From assembly GCA_024734495.1 (NCBI GenBank), contig JALMQS010000672.1, forward strand, positions 62,001 to 126,000: a DNA stretch of 64,000 nucleotides. Direction: 5' to 3'. Of the stretch, positions 1-10,734 are shown one piece after another (position 1 is the first letter of the stretch; each line of letters begins with the position of its first letter). The notes below the pieces were generated by a model that did no database searches, had not been told where the DNA came from, and was given only the letters and a program-made list of their open reading frames with translations. Made by a program: the position numbers and the translations under genes. This DNA comes from Forficula auricularia (lineage: Eukaryota > Arthropoda > Insecta > Dermaptera > Forficulidae).

Positions 1-952
1 AAAATGCTGTTCAAGCCAGAAAGAAATTGACCGATGTGTATGGAGAAGGTGTATTGACAGTACGCCAGTGCCAGTGCCAGAACTGGTTCGCTAAATTTCG
101 ATCCGGCAATTTTGATGTCGAAGATGCACCACGTTCGGGAAGGCCGGTTGAAGCTGATAAAGACGCGATAAAGGCATTTGTTGATGCGAACCGGCGAATA
201 ACAACACGTGAGATCGGATTGAAGTTAAATTTATCAAATTCAACAGTTTATGACCACTTGAAAGGCCTGGGATTATCCTCGAAGCTCGATGTATGGGTTC
301 CCCATGTTCTCACAGAGAGAAATCTGTGTCGCCGCATTGACGTCTGCAATTCGCTTCTCAAACGTCACGAAAATGATCCGTTTTTGAAGCTAATCATCAC
401 TGGGGACGAAAAATGGGTTGTATACAACAACGTCAAACGCAAGAGGTCATGGAGCAAAAAAGATGAACCGGCTCAAACCATTTCCAAAGCCGATATTCAC
501 CAAAAAAAGGTGATGCTGTCTGTTTGGTGGGATTTTAAAGGAATCGTTTTTTTTTTTTGAGCTTTTACCGGATAACACAACGATTAATTCGGAAGTCTAC
601 TGTCATCAGTTGGACAAACTGAATGATGCACTTCAACAGAAAAGGCCAGAACTAATCAACAGGAAAGGTGTAGTGTTTCACCAAGACAACGCGAGACCTC
701 ACACTCGCCAAAAGCTTTTACAGCTTGAATGGGATACAATGCCACACCCACCATATTCTCCAGACCTGGCACCATCGGATTATTATTTGTTCCGGTCACT
801 CCAAAAATTTTTAGACGGTAAAACCTTCACCTCAAATGAGGAGGTCAAAAACCACCTTGATCAGTTTTTTGCCAGCAAAGACCAAAAATTTTATGCTACT
901 ACCAGAAAGATGGCAAAAGGTGTTGGACCAGAACGGCCAATATATAATTTAA
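1..952 (+). pseudogene. mariner 1 transposase remnant (5' end outside window)
   Basis: This is a mariner-family (Tc1/mariner, DDD) transposase, which would cut and paste its own element at TA sites. The frame is already open at the window start, so the N-terminus is missing. The usual landmarks follow in order: QNWFAKF and GRPVEAD in the DNA-binding part, WVPHVL, then ITGDEKW, HQDNARPH and YSPDLAPSDY carrying the three catalytic Asp. It is broken: a T-run at about 547-558 shifts the frame, and a second shift near 893 moves the PERWQKV-like C-terminus out of frame. The stop at 950-952 is in the shifted frame. Between the second and third Asp there are 30 residues, against 34 in the second mariner of this window, so four codons are deleted. 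Seen directly: motifs and frame breaks. Known: D34D is the mariner signature. The copy is inactive. Confidence 0.93.
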
Positions 953-997
953 TAAAGTATTTGTTTATTATACGAAAACTGTCTTTCATTTCCACAA

Positions 998-1031
998 AAA
1001 AAAACGAAATTACTTTCCGAACAACCCGATA
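998..1031 (-). repeat. right terminal inverted repeat of mariner 1
   Basis: The bases before the TA at 1030-1031 read, on the minus strand, GGGTTGTTCGGAAAGTAA and on into the element, which has the look of a mariner end. The matching left end lies outside the window, so the inverted repeat cannot be checked directly. Confidence 0.7.
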
Positions 1032-1169
1032 TATATTAGAATTTGACAATTTAATTGTTTATTGTAAAATTCGATATATTGTTATTTAATTAAAAAAATA
1101 ATTATAAGGAATTTATTTATATACCTATATATACATAATCTGTGGGGCTCTAGAAAACTAGAAATGCAA

Positions 1170-1375
1170 ATAATAAAAGATCAATTAAGATGAAATTTGT
1201 CGAGGTCCAGACCTAGCCAGATCGTTTTCTCGTCCTCAAAACTTGTTAACAGAGTTTTTTTGTTTCATCAAATTTGGTAGAGCCGTTTTCAAAATAGAAC
1301 TAAGATACAAATATATAAATAAATATATATACAATTTTTGCTCGTTTAATAAGAGTAGATAGATTGTGTAAGCAG
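1170..1375 (+). repeat. family DE fragment (3' part)
   Basis: Matches the segment containing CGAGGTCCAGACCTAGCC that recurs near 11210, 44115 and 51390. It ends with a short TA-rich stretch and TTTTTGCTCGTTTAATAAG. Short pieces resembling other parts of DE lie just before it (1090-1165). No coding potential is seen. Confidence 0.7.
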
Positions 1376-2140
1376 TTTAATTTATACTTTGGTTCATTTA
1401 TAGAAGCTATGACTTTACGAAAAGAGCTTTTATTATACATTTTTATTGCAAATATTTGTGGTAGTTAATTGCCCTCGAAAAAAAAGAAAAATTGACCATT
1501 ATTTCTGGATCCTCACACCCCTGGAAAGCGAACACAATTGTCAGAATTCCGGGCAGGAATTCTTGAGCAATTCCACCAGAAGTTGAGGAATTCAACTTTT
1601 TATCACCCAAGTGGAATGAAAAATAATCAATTGATTATCTTGAATTTTCATTTAAAATAAAGTAGCTGGAATTCTGAGTTTGATAATATAAACAAAAACA
1701 ACAACAACAACAACAACAACAAAAACTCTTAACTTTGCTATAATCTGTGTGTTAGTATCTGCACTCGCAATGAAAAAGATAAGAACTGAAATTACATGTA
1801 TAGAATTGGAATTGAATTTTGTTATTCGGTTGTTGTGTTGTGTTATTTACTAACTGGAGAATTTGTTCCATGTTCTATCTAAATGGGAGAAAGTGAGAGA
1901 GAAAGTAGAGGGGTATGATTTGTAGGCAAAACATCTGCGCTCATTGATTTCCTCAAATGGGGTGGGGGTGGGGGAGAATTTATGGCCCTAGAGCAGAACT
2001 GGAGTGGACCACAGACACACAGACTCTCTGATCACTGATTATGGGGGGGAGGGAGGGGAAATCACCAACCACTAAATAGAGACGCCCAGTAAACGAAAAT
2101 TATTCTAATTACATATAAGTATAAATCACGATGAAAAATA
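1376..2140. other. unassigned AT-rich DNA with CAA microsatellite
   Basis: No gene or known repeat is recognised. It holds a CAA repeat at about 1692-1722 and purine/G-rich stretches near 1955-1975 and 2043-2060. Confidence 0.5.
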
Positions 2141-2142
2141 TA

Positions 2143-2616
2143 AAGTGCGCAACTAAGTTCTCGCTGATATTTTTTATGAAAATGTAAAGAAATGGTTACA
2201 AATGAATCAATAAAAATATTGCCCATCGCATTCTACAACTTTTTCCCATCTTTCCGTCAGAGCTCGAATACCCTGACGGTAGAAGTGTTCGTCTTTTGAG
2301 GCTATCCACGAATCAAGCCATTTTTTGATGTCTACATATGAGGTGAACTTCTGATCAGCCAGACCATGTGCCATGGAACGAAACAAGTGATAATAGCCGT
2401 TTTCTTCGAATGAAAGAAGAAAACCAACACTTCCCGCAAATGACGCTTATTTAGCAGAAATTCAGACATTTTCACGCAACCAAAAGTATATGACGGAAAC
2501 AAAAAATCACTAATAAGTCAAAGCGGTTGGTTCATAGCGTTTTCGATATGTCGAACTCAACCAGCGCTTGCTGCTGGAGCCATCTATTAACAAACAGCGA
2601 GAACTTAGTTGCGAAA
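2143..2616 (-). mobile_element. internally deleted mariner (non-autonomous)
   Basis: Both ends carry the inverted repeat CGCAACTAAGTTCTCGCTG (left about 2148-2166, right about 2595-2613) next to TA dinucleotides. Read on the minus strand, the right end holds an N-terminal mariner start beginning MSEFLLNKRHLREV. After about 23 codons this joins, out of frame, the C-terminal part containing SYVDIKKWLDSWIASKD and LTERWEKVV, which ends in a stop near 2220. The whole DDD catalytic core is missing. Seen: ends plus the first and last parts of one transposase. Inference: a deletion derivative that could only have moved with help from a full relative. It is a different mariner lineage from the two other copies in the window. 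Confidence 0.88.
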
Positions 2617-2643
2617 TAGACTCTATGCTATACATTTATATAT

Positions 2644-2880
2644 CGGATGAGTTTATTTATCTTGGGACAGTTTTATAACTCAAAAACAGTGCGTTATATG
2701 AAAAAAAGTTTCAAATAAAATTATGTTTATATCGAGGAGGAAACTAAACTAAACTATTGTTTGTCGACGTAGAACAAGCTTTCAAGATTATTTCGTGGTC
2801 AAGTTCTGTTTTTATTTAAATAGAACTCTATATTTTTCTATACGTCTACTTAATCCACTGAACAACTTTCATTAGATCTA
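2644..2880 (+). repeat. family C fragment, left arm
   Basis: It starts with a variant of the C end (GGATGAGTTTATTTATC) and continues with the arm sequence (AACTCAAAAACAGTGC, CAAGCTTTCAAG). It stops where a family A element begins, inside the arm. Confidence 0.8.
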
Positions 2881-3864
2881 TTTTTACTTTATCCAATGCG
2901 AAGCATGGGGAAAGTATTGTAACCGGTCTCGAGGCAAGCGTGGCTTCAAAGGGTCCGCAGGTAAAGACTACGGAACCCATAGTCTCACTTAAAGTCACAA
3001 ATTGTAGTATTCAATTAGGTTGAATTTTAGCATGTGCCAGTTTTGCCAAAAATTACATGGATTCTCGTCGAGAGGCCTAAAAGTGCGATTTTTTCATTTA
3101 GTGCGTGCGGATGTATGGATGGATGGATGGATGGAGGGAGGGATGGATGGATGTTATCGTATTTTTGGCCCACGATTTTTTCCACACCGTTGCACCGATT
3201 GAAATGAAATTGAAAAACTACCATTAGTTTAACAAAATGAAGCGCTGATTAGTTTTTGGTACATATCGGCCCACAAACATTAGTACTTTATTTCAGTACT
3301 ATTTTAGTTTTTTCTAAATATCTTGAAAATGACTTAACCAATTTTGATGAAATTTAATATCCTAATTAAGTACCTTGGGGACCACAAAAAAGCTTAAATA
3401 AAGTTTTTAGCAAAATTATATTTTAAAGTACTTTACTCTAGAGTAAGATAGTACTTTTTTAAATTTTTTTAAATTTATTCATTTGATCGGTTTAATATAG
3501 GACTCATTTAGCATAACTAAGTAAGAGTGGATAGGCTTCTCTCTGTGAAATGAGAAAAATTTGGGAGGAAATTTTATAAGTAACCATAGCAACTGCGTTG
3601 TTTTCTTATCGGTTATCTTTGCTGAAGACATAGAGGAATCGACTTTAAACCAAAAATAGCGATTGATCTCATCTAATACTTGAGGAATACCCATTCTATA
3701 TTGGATTTTTGACATTTCGGTTTTTATTGGTAACCATTGCAGAAGACATAGAGGAATCGAGTTAAAATTAAAAATAGCTTTTGATTCTCATCTAGTACTT
3801 GAGGAATAACCATTCTATATTGGATTTTTGACGTTTCGGTTTTTATTGGTAATATTTGTTTGGC
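2881..3864 (+). repeat. family A long form, truncated
   Basis: It begins with ACTTTATCCAATGCG and carries a GGAT microsatellite at about 3108-3150, then the conserved stretch around GCGCTGATTAGTTTTTGG. From about 3480 it runs into the 119-bp repeats typical of the long form (GAAGACATAGAGGAATCGA), about three units. It is cut before the central palindrome and joins a family F element. Confidence 0.82.
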
Positions 3865-3987
3865 ACCGACTTCAAAAAGTAATTTCATATTAATATTTCG
3901 TCGTTTAGTTGTAACTAAATAAGATAATAATTATTTTAAACCTTTTAGTGGATTTTATTTGTTGCATTTAATGTTTTGAATTCGGTT
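3865..3987 (+). mobile_element. family F short element (MITE)
   Basis: Starts ACCGACTTCAAAAAG and ends with an imperfect inverse of it (GAATTCGGT). It matches the two copies at 12890-13038 and 13130-13280. About 120 bp, with no coding sequence. Confidence 0.7.
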
Positions 3988-4854
3988 TTATTTTTTTCTT
4001 AAAAATTATTCACCCTAGTACATAAATTTTTCCATTAATATAAGTTTTTAAAATGTCAAAATCCCTTCAGAGTCTCATTCTAAAAGACAAAGTATTCGTT
4101 CTAGTATTATTATTATTATTTTTTTTTTAATAAATTTTAAAAAATGACAAGAATAGAGCGGTTTGTTCATTGACAGGATAAAGAAAATAAATTTTCTAGG
4201 GACTTCCGTGTTGAAGATGATGAATATTGGCCAGAGACAGGAAGGGGATTCTCATGCGGGTGAAATAAATGATGGAATATACCAGATCCAGAAACAAGTA
4301 GGAGAAAACAGAATCGTCGATATCTATCTATAGATATACACACGGGGCAGTCTGTCAGTCAACTAGATTTCGATGATTCTTTTATTATTAGAAAGGGGGT
4401 ACCTTAGGGGTGGTCTCATATTAATTTGGTTAAGTTCTGATAATATGATCAATTGAATGTTTCTACATTTGATTCAATCGCGAATCAAATGTAGGGAATT
4501 TTTGTCAAATGTTGAGTGAAAATAATATTTGAACTTATATATTTCTAACTTTTTTTTTTTAATGCAATCGAATGCAAGAAGGGCGTGTACCAGTAAAGAT
4601 GCAGCCCCTATGGATCTCGAAAGACCCTTGCATTACCGAAGAGAAGGGAAAGTTGATTAAGTGAGAGGGTGTAGACGTAGGTGTCTATGCACTCCGGTTT
4701 TGAAGGTTTGAAGATTATAAGTGCTGGGAAAGATGGAGGCTGGAAGAGAGTTCCAGTTCCTTGAAGTCATGGGGATATATGAATTGGCAAATGAAGTGGT
4801 CCGGCGCTTTTCTAATTTGACCGCGAAAGAGTGTTGGGAGTAAAATAAAAATAA
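3988..4854. other. unassigned DNA with a family F fragment
   Basis: A piece at about 4388-4460 (GGTACCTTAGGGGTGGTCTC) matches the larger F-type element at 12309-12650. The stretch 4570-4850 is less AT-rich and looks like degraded coding or repeat DNA, but no product could be recognised in any frame. Confidence 0.45.
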
Positions 4855-6057
4855 CTTGAAATAATGATCTTAAATAAATTTTTATAATTAATATAACAAA
4901 GAATAATTGATATATCAATGAGAATTGTTTTTGACCGCACTTATATGAAAAGGATATTTATCGCGAGACTACTGCGGATTGCGCTGTTGGAGTCTGCGGA
5001 GTCTTGGGTCTGGATCAAGAGAGAAAAAAATGTTGTGACCCTCGAGAATTCTTTCCTTGAATAAATATAGTTGTTTTAAGGGCGATGGTTGGCGGTCCCT
5101 TTGAGGCTTGAGGGCATCTTTTTGACAATGGGAGAGTGGAGCCTGCAATTCGCTTCCTGTCAATAAATATGAAATAGCTCTTACAGCAAGTCATAAATAA
5201 TTTCCAGATGTCAGATGGCCCAAATGTCATTTTAGCGTGAGAAATATCTAAGATTAAATTTCCAGAAGCAGGCTGAGGCAGTTGACGGAGTGAGGAGTTC
5301 AAATTTTGCTGTTGATAGAGACAGTTCGAACCTGAAGCCCAGTTGGGGTGGTCAGTCAGTTGTTAATTTGGAGTTAAGAGATGAGGCTCTCCAGCCATCA
5401 GTTTTGGAGACAAGTGTATTTATAATTTACTAATAAACAAACCAAATGAAATAATCTCTTTCTTTTAAAAATACACCCTTCATTCCTGTCTTTAAAACCA
5501 GCACCAGGGCTTAAACAGGCCGAAGCGCTTGGGCCCGTTACCAAGACCATTCTACGGGGAGCTATCTTCGAGATAAAATCGACAAATCGTCAACCTTTCT
5601 CTGGTCAAGAAGGGTTGCAACCAAAACCAACAGTGTGTCGTAACAAAGATGTGATCCATTTAGCTACAATCCAACGTCCGTCATTTCGCGTATAGCCCGC
5701 TAGACATTCGCATGGATCACCAAGTGAATTTGAAAGCATCTAACATACATGCTAATAGACCGAGGGCTTTGTACTGGGAGATTAAATATATAACATCTGA
5801 CATTTCAAATTCACTTGGTGATCCATCCGAATCTCTAGCGGGCTATACGCGAAATGACGTTGGATTGTAGCTAAGTGGATCACATCTTTTTCTCTCTTGG
5901 TCCAGACCTAAGACTCTGCAGACTCCAATAGCGTGATCCGCAGTAGTCCCGCGATAAATATCTTTTTCAAATAAGTGCTGTCAAAAACAATTCTTGTTGA
6001 TATAGCAATTATTCTATGTTATATTTATTATAAAAATTATAAAAATTTATATATGAT
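4855..6057. mobile_element. foldback element with nested inverted repeats
   Basis: The left arm (about 4855-5030) and right arm (about 5889-6057) are inverted copies of about 170 bp; CTACTGCGGAT on the left is matched by ATCCGCAGTAG on the right. Inside, a second inverted pair of about 85 bp (about 5648-5733 and 5802-5888, with CACCAAGTGAATTTGA) lies against the right arm. Between them is a possible LTR (next entry). Confidence 0.72.
5031..5631 (+). repeat. possible solo LTR
   Basis: It begins TGTTGTGACC and ends CCAACA, and has an AATAAA at about 5433. Its composition (GTCAGTCAGTTG, AATTTCCAGATGTCAGATG) resembles the better-defined LTR at 17986-18754. No target duplication is evident. This is a weak call from terminal dinucleotides and resemblance only. 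Confidence 0.3.
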
Positions 6058-6230
6058 CAATGACAAAATAACGGAAATCTCCAATTCTTATGAGCAAAAT
6101 CAATTCAACGGAATGTCTGTTTTTTTTTTTGTGTTTGAACATATTTCTCTTTACCATGTGGACCGATTTGGATGATTTTTTTTTTGCATTGGGTTGTATC
6201 TCGTAACCGATTGGTCACGTTTTTTCTTTA
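6050..6230 (+). repeat. family F-type fragments
   Basis: ATGATCAATGACAAAATAACG and the following GGACCGATTTGGATGA stretch match parts of the F-type element at 12309-12650. Non-coding. Confidence 0.5.
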
Positions 6231-7125
6231 ACATACAGGGTATGGTCAAGTATTGTAATCGTGCATGAAAAAAGTGGTTTATTCCATCTTTTTTTCAAAA
6301 TATCTCAAAAACGGCTCAAACTATTTTGATTAAAAAAATTGAGCGAAACCAGGACATTTCGCTCTACCCAAAAGCTCTAATAAGTAAACATCGAAAAAAT
6401 TATTTTTTTCGAGATAATAATTATTTTGTCAAATTGTCTGTTAGTCTGTTAATTAGTTAGTTAGTTTGTGCAATACCAAATTTTTGTGGACGAGCTAGCA
6501 CAAAAACTAGTGTGAATATCGAAACCAAATTTCACATGTAGTTTTGATTTGTAACGGCCCGCTGTCGCTCTGGCGACGAGCCTTGAGACACGGCCTCTAG
6601 ATGACTCAGTCGGATCGTTGCGACGCTTTTGCATGACTGATAATATATCATTAATGCTATAAGTGAAGCAACTCGGTCTCGGCTGAGCATCGAATCGGAT
6701 TCGAGCATTCGGATCTGGAGGGGCCAACCGCCAACTAGCAGCCCCTCCCCGCTTGGGCGCCCAGCCCGGCTTTCCATCAGGGCAAAAACAACGCCCTGCA
6801 CACACGCAACATTGTTAGGACCCCATTGACTTGGTGGGGGGCGCGGCACAAAGCGCCACACAGCACTCAGCACGCACGAGCGCCCTAACAGGTCCATTGA
6901 GATTAAGAGCTGATTAGATTTTGGTGCATATAGACCCAAAATTAAGGGGGGTGGAGGAGGGGTGTTAAAAATTAAAAAACTAGGCCGTTTGAGCAAACTT
7001 TTATACATGATCAATAGACCCCCAGAAGTCTAAATATGCAAAAACTAACCACCCAAAATGGGAGGGGGGGGGGTGTAGGGTCAAAAAATGAAAATCTTGG
7101 CCATTTACCAAACTCAACTGGTACT
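6231..7125 (+). repeat. family B element interrupted by a G repeat
   Basis: It begins at the terminal hairpin region (CATACAGGGTATGGTC) and runs through the B body (GAGCGAAACCAGGACATTTC). A 341-bp insertion breaks it at 6550-6890. It resumes with CCATTGAGATTAAGAGCTGA and continues into its minisatellite part (GTCTAAATATGCAAAAAC). Frames of 114 and 160 codons crossing it are not genes. Confidence 0.78.
6550..6890. repeat. repeat G, short copy (LTR-like, TG...CA)
   Basis: Starts TGTAACGGCC and ends GCCCTAACA, inserted in a family B element. A longer relative lies at 57131-57844. It is much GC-richer than its surroundings. The TG/CA ends suggest an LTR, but no clear target duplication or adjoining retrotransposon was found, so the class is open. 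Confidence 0.5.
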
Positions 7126-7430
7126 AATCGGTGTCAAGGTGACGGACGGAAGACGGTACCATCCCTTGAAGAAGGAATTACCCTCGAAGGAGGAAATTGC
7201 TACCAGAAGAGAAGACAGAAGTTATCCTATACCTTTGGTCCATAAGGAATGTAACATCTTCACATAAATTTTCTTAAACAACCCATTTTATTTCTGTTCA
7301 TTTCAATTAACGATAAAAGAAAATAAATTCACATAGTTAAAATTTAAATAATTCATAAAAAACTTTATTATTACTGAAACCCACACATCCATCACTTTTG
7401 TTTTATTTGCATTTTTATTATTTAAATTCA
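7126..7430. other. unassigned DNA
   Basis: The first 120 bases are purine-rich and of unknown origin; the rest is AT-rich. Nothing recognisable. Confidence 0.5.
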
Positions 7431-8034
7431 TTTTTACTTTATCCAATGCGAAGCATGGGAGAAAGTATTGGAATCGCTCTCGCGGCAAGCGCGACTTCAA
7501 AGGGTCCTCAGGTAAAGACTACGGAACCCATGGACTCAATTAAGGTCACAAATTGAAGTATTCAATGAGATTGAATTTTAGCACGTGACGGTTTTGACAA
7601 AAATTACCTGGGATCTCGTCGAGAGGCCAAAAAGTGCCATTTTTTCATTTAGTGCGTGCGGATGGATGGATGGATGGATGGATGGATGTGTGTTATCGTT
7701 TTTTTCGTCCACGAATTTTTCCACACCGTTGCACCGAATGAATTGAAATTGAGAACCTACCAGTATTTTAACAAAATGAAGCGCTGATTAGTTTTTGGTA
7801 CATATCGGTCCACAAACATTAGTACTTTATTTCAGTACTTTTTTAGTTTTTTTTAATATCTTGAAAATGACTTAACCAATTTTGATGAAATTTAATATCC
7901 TAATTAAGTACCTTGGGAACCACAAAAAAGGTCAAATAAAGTTTTTAGTAAAATTATATTTTAAAGTACTTTACTCTTGAACATATTAATATTTCAAATG
8001 AATTTGGATAAAGTTTAGCAACGATCCGTTGCAA
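7431..8034 (+). repeat. family A, short form
   Basis: A complete short-form copy: 5' end TTTTTACTTTATCCAATGC, GGAT microsatellite at about 7663-7690, conserved middle, then directly TTGGATAAAGTTTA and the terminal hairpin GCAACGATCCGTTGC at 8018-8032. It lacks the 119-bp repeats and the central palindrome of the long form. Confidence 0.85.
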
Positions 8035-8353
8035 TATATTTTTACTTAAATTCAGTAACGTAGCTTATTTAAATTCCATAAATTTCAGCAACAAGCATTG
8101 AGAGAGAGACTACCCTGAAATACGCCCACCAATCAAGAAACAACTATTTAAGCAAACTCTTGCTATAAGAGAAAACCCACATCACTTCAGATCCAAACCT
8201 CATATCCATAGTCAAAAACAAACATCCATCATCACTAAACCCACTGCAACCTTTTAAAACATTTTTTTTTATTCCATTGATAGAGAGAAATCCTCACAAA
8301 ACGTTTCGATTTTATTTAAATAAACGCTTTACGCTTGTTTACTATAAAAGATA
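8035..8353. other. unassigned DNA between A and C copies
   Basis: No gene or repeat recognised; plain AT-rich sequence with a short GA run near 8100. Confidence 0.5.
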
Positions 8354-10162
8354 TACCGGGTGAGTTTTTACTTTATCCAATGCAAAGCATGGGTAAAGTA
8401 TTGTAATCGCTCTCGGGGCGAGCTTGGCTTCAAAGGGTCCTCAGGTAAAGACTACGGAACCCATGGACTCAATTAAAGTCACAAATTGTAGTATACAATT
8501 AGGTTGAATTTTAGCACGTGACGGTTTTGCCAAAAATTACAAGGGGTCTCGTCGAGAGGCCAAAAAGTGCGATTTTTTCATTTAGTGCGTGCGGATGGAT
8601 GGATGTATGAATGTATGTTATCGTTTTTTTGGCCCACGATTTTTTCCACACCGTTGCACCGATTGAAATGAAATTGAAAACCTATCATTAGTTTAACAAA
8701 ATGAAGCGCTGATTAGTTTTTGGTACATATCGGTCCACAAACATTAGTACTTTATTTCCGTACTTTTTAGTTTTTTCTAAATATCTTGAAAATGACTTAA
8801 CCAATTTTGATGAAATTTAATATCCTAATTAAGTACTTTGGGGAGCACAAAAAAGCTTAAATAAAGTTTTTAGCAAAATTATATTTTAAAGTACTTTACT
8901 CAAGAACATATTAATATTTCAAATGAATTTGGATAAAGTTTAGCAACGATCCGTTGCAGTTTATTTATCTTGAGACAGTCTTATAATTCAAAAACAGTGC
9001 ATTATATGAAAAAAGTTTCAAATAAAAGTTTATTTATATCGAGGGGGAAACTAAATTACGCTATTGTTTGTTTAGCTGGAACAAGCTTTCAAGGGTATTT
9101 TGAGGTCATGTTCTGTTTTTTAAATGGAAATCTATATATTTCTTTACATATTCATAATCTACAAATGAAACTGAGCAACTTTTGTTGGAACTATTTTTGT
9201 ATCTGACATCAAATAAACAAAATATTAAATCAATTAGATCTCAAAAAAACTAATAATTATTTCTAACAATTATTCGACTTAATTATCAAATAATAATGAT
9301 CAAATATTTAATTATTAAATAAATAATTTAATAATAATTAATAATTTGATAATTTTTCGACACTGTTCTCTGACATTCCAAAGTGTTATCGCAAGTCTTC
9401 TGGATGAATTTGAGTTCCAATTGCGTTTTTCTTTACATTTCGTGTATTTTTTTTAAACAGATTTACAACACGATAAAATGAAGCTTGTGAGGGTGTATTC
9501 CTATCAGGGAAACGCTCGTCATCCATTTCAATGGCATCCCCATAACATTTCTTTCACATTCACCATAAATATGACTATTTCAATTCTGTCTTCAACATAA
9601 AATGTTCCATTTTTATTATGGTAATAAATACATTACGAGAAATAAACTTTTTTAAACTCAAAAAGTTCAAATAGTTCAATAAGTAGAAAATAATCTCTTA
9701 AATCCTTGTACCTACTTATAATGAAGTTTTAAAATCATTATAATCACTTATTTTCATTGTTGTGACTTTTCAATTTAATAATTATTTATTTAATAATTAA
9801 TTATTTGATCATTATTATTTGATAATTAAGTTAAATAATTGTTAAAAATAATTATTACGATTTTTTTTGAAATCTAATTGATTTAATATTTTGTTTATTT
9901 GATGTCGGATAAAAAAATAGTTCTTATTAAAGCTGTTCAGTTTCATTTGTAGATTATGAATATGAAAAGAAATATATAGATTTCCATTTAAATAACAGAA
10001 CATGACCTCAAAATACCCTTGAAAGCTTGTTCTAGATCTACAAACAATAGTGTAGTTTGGTTTCCCCTCTGATATAAATAAACTTTTATTTGAAACTTTT
10101 TTTCATATAATGCATTGTTTTTGAGTTATAAGACTCTCTCAAGATAAAAAACTCACCCGGTA
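8354..10162. mobile_element. family C foldback element carrying a nested A element
   Basis: The ends are ACCGGGTGAG at the left and its inverse CTCACCCGGT at the right, with TA at the outer edges. The arms are inverted copies several hundred bases long. The core (about 9365-9600, minus strand) holds a decayed helix-turn-helix transposase remnant; CACCCTCACAAGCTTCATTT is visible there on the minus strand. A short A element occupies 8368-8963 inside the left end. Known: TA targets and HTH/DDE proteins are typical of Tc1/mariner-type transposons. Inference: C is a non-autonomous member of such a group. Confidence 0.85.
8368..8963 (+). repeat. family A short form nested in C
   Basis: It begins in the T-run after GGTGAG and ends with the hairpin GCAACGATCCGTTGC (8943-8957) plus AGTTTA. 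The same junctions with C recur at 21828 and 23611. The first 32 bases (8369-8400) fold: TACTTTA pairs with TAAAGTA and ATGC with GCAT. Confidence 0.85.
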
Positions 10163-10304
10163 TATATGTATATGTATATGTTTATTTTCGTCAAGCAGAA
10201 GAAATTGATTGAAATCCTTGATTTCTTCTGTTGATTCAAAAATTCAATCGCACATTAGTTCCGAAATTTCGAAAAAGGAAAATGCCGAGATACCATAATA
10301 ATAG

Positions 10305-10464
10305 CCGAGGGGTGAACCGCGATTGGAATTAGGTGTAGGAACCGTCTTTGGAATTATTTGGAATTACTTTGGAATTTATTAGATAATCTATTGTCTTCCA
10401 CTCTGAAAGGAAAGTGGAAGTGGAAGTAGGTGTACTTGATTTTAGGTCGCGGTTCACCCCTCAG
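10305..10464. mobile_element. 160-bp MITE with hAT-like ends
   Basis: A perfect 16-bp inverted repeat GAGGGGTGAACCGCGA lies near each end. Direct repeats TAATAG flank it (10299-10304 and 10465-10470). Size and ends fit a non-autonomous DNA element. hAT elements usually make 8-bp duplications, so the superfamily is tentative. Confidence 0.8.
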
Positions 10465-10734
10465 TAATAGCCTTATCAAATGATCAGAAATGAGCTAATT
10501 TATTATGATTTTTTTAAGCATTTGTCATTTTGTTGCATTGGAGATTTATTTATTTTTGAGATACATATTAATATGTTATTAGACAAGGAGATTAATCAAT
10601 TTCAAATTGGATTTATTCCAATTTCGAATTGATTAATCCTAATTTGGAATCGAAAATGTATTGTTTTTACACTTTGAAAACGAGATGATCTAATTTCACC
10701 TCGCCCCCACCGCCACCGCCACCCCATACTCAGT
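10465..10734. other. unassigned AT-rich DNA
   Basis: Contains a short inverted repeat around ATTTCAAATTGG and CCAATTTCGAATT near 10600-10630 and a CCGCCACCG run near 10707. No gene seen. Confidence 0.5.

Noticed and set aside
5015..5302. Minus-strand 95-codon frame
   Set aside because: It lies in a possible LTR between foldback arms and has no recognisable domain.
6461..7014. Minus-strand frames of 114 and 160 codons
   Set aside because: They cross the border between a B element and the GC-rich repeat G, contain homopolymer translations (PPPPP) and match no protein pattern.
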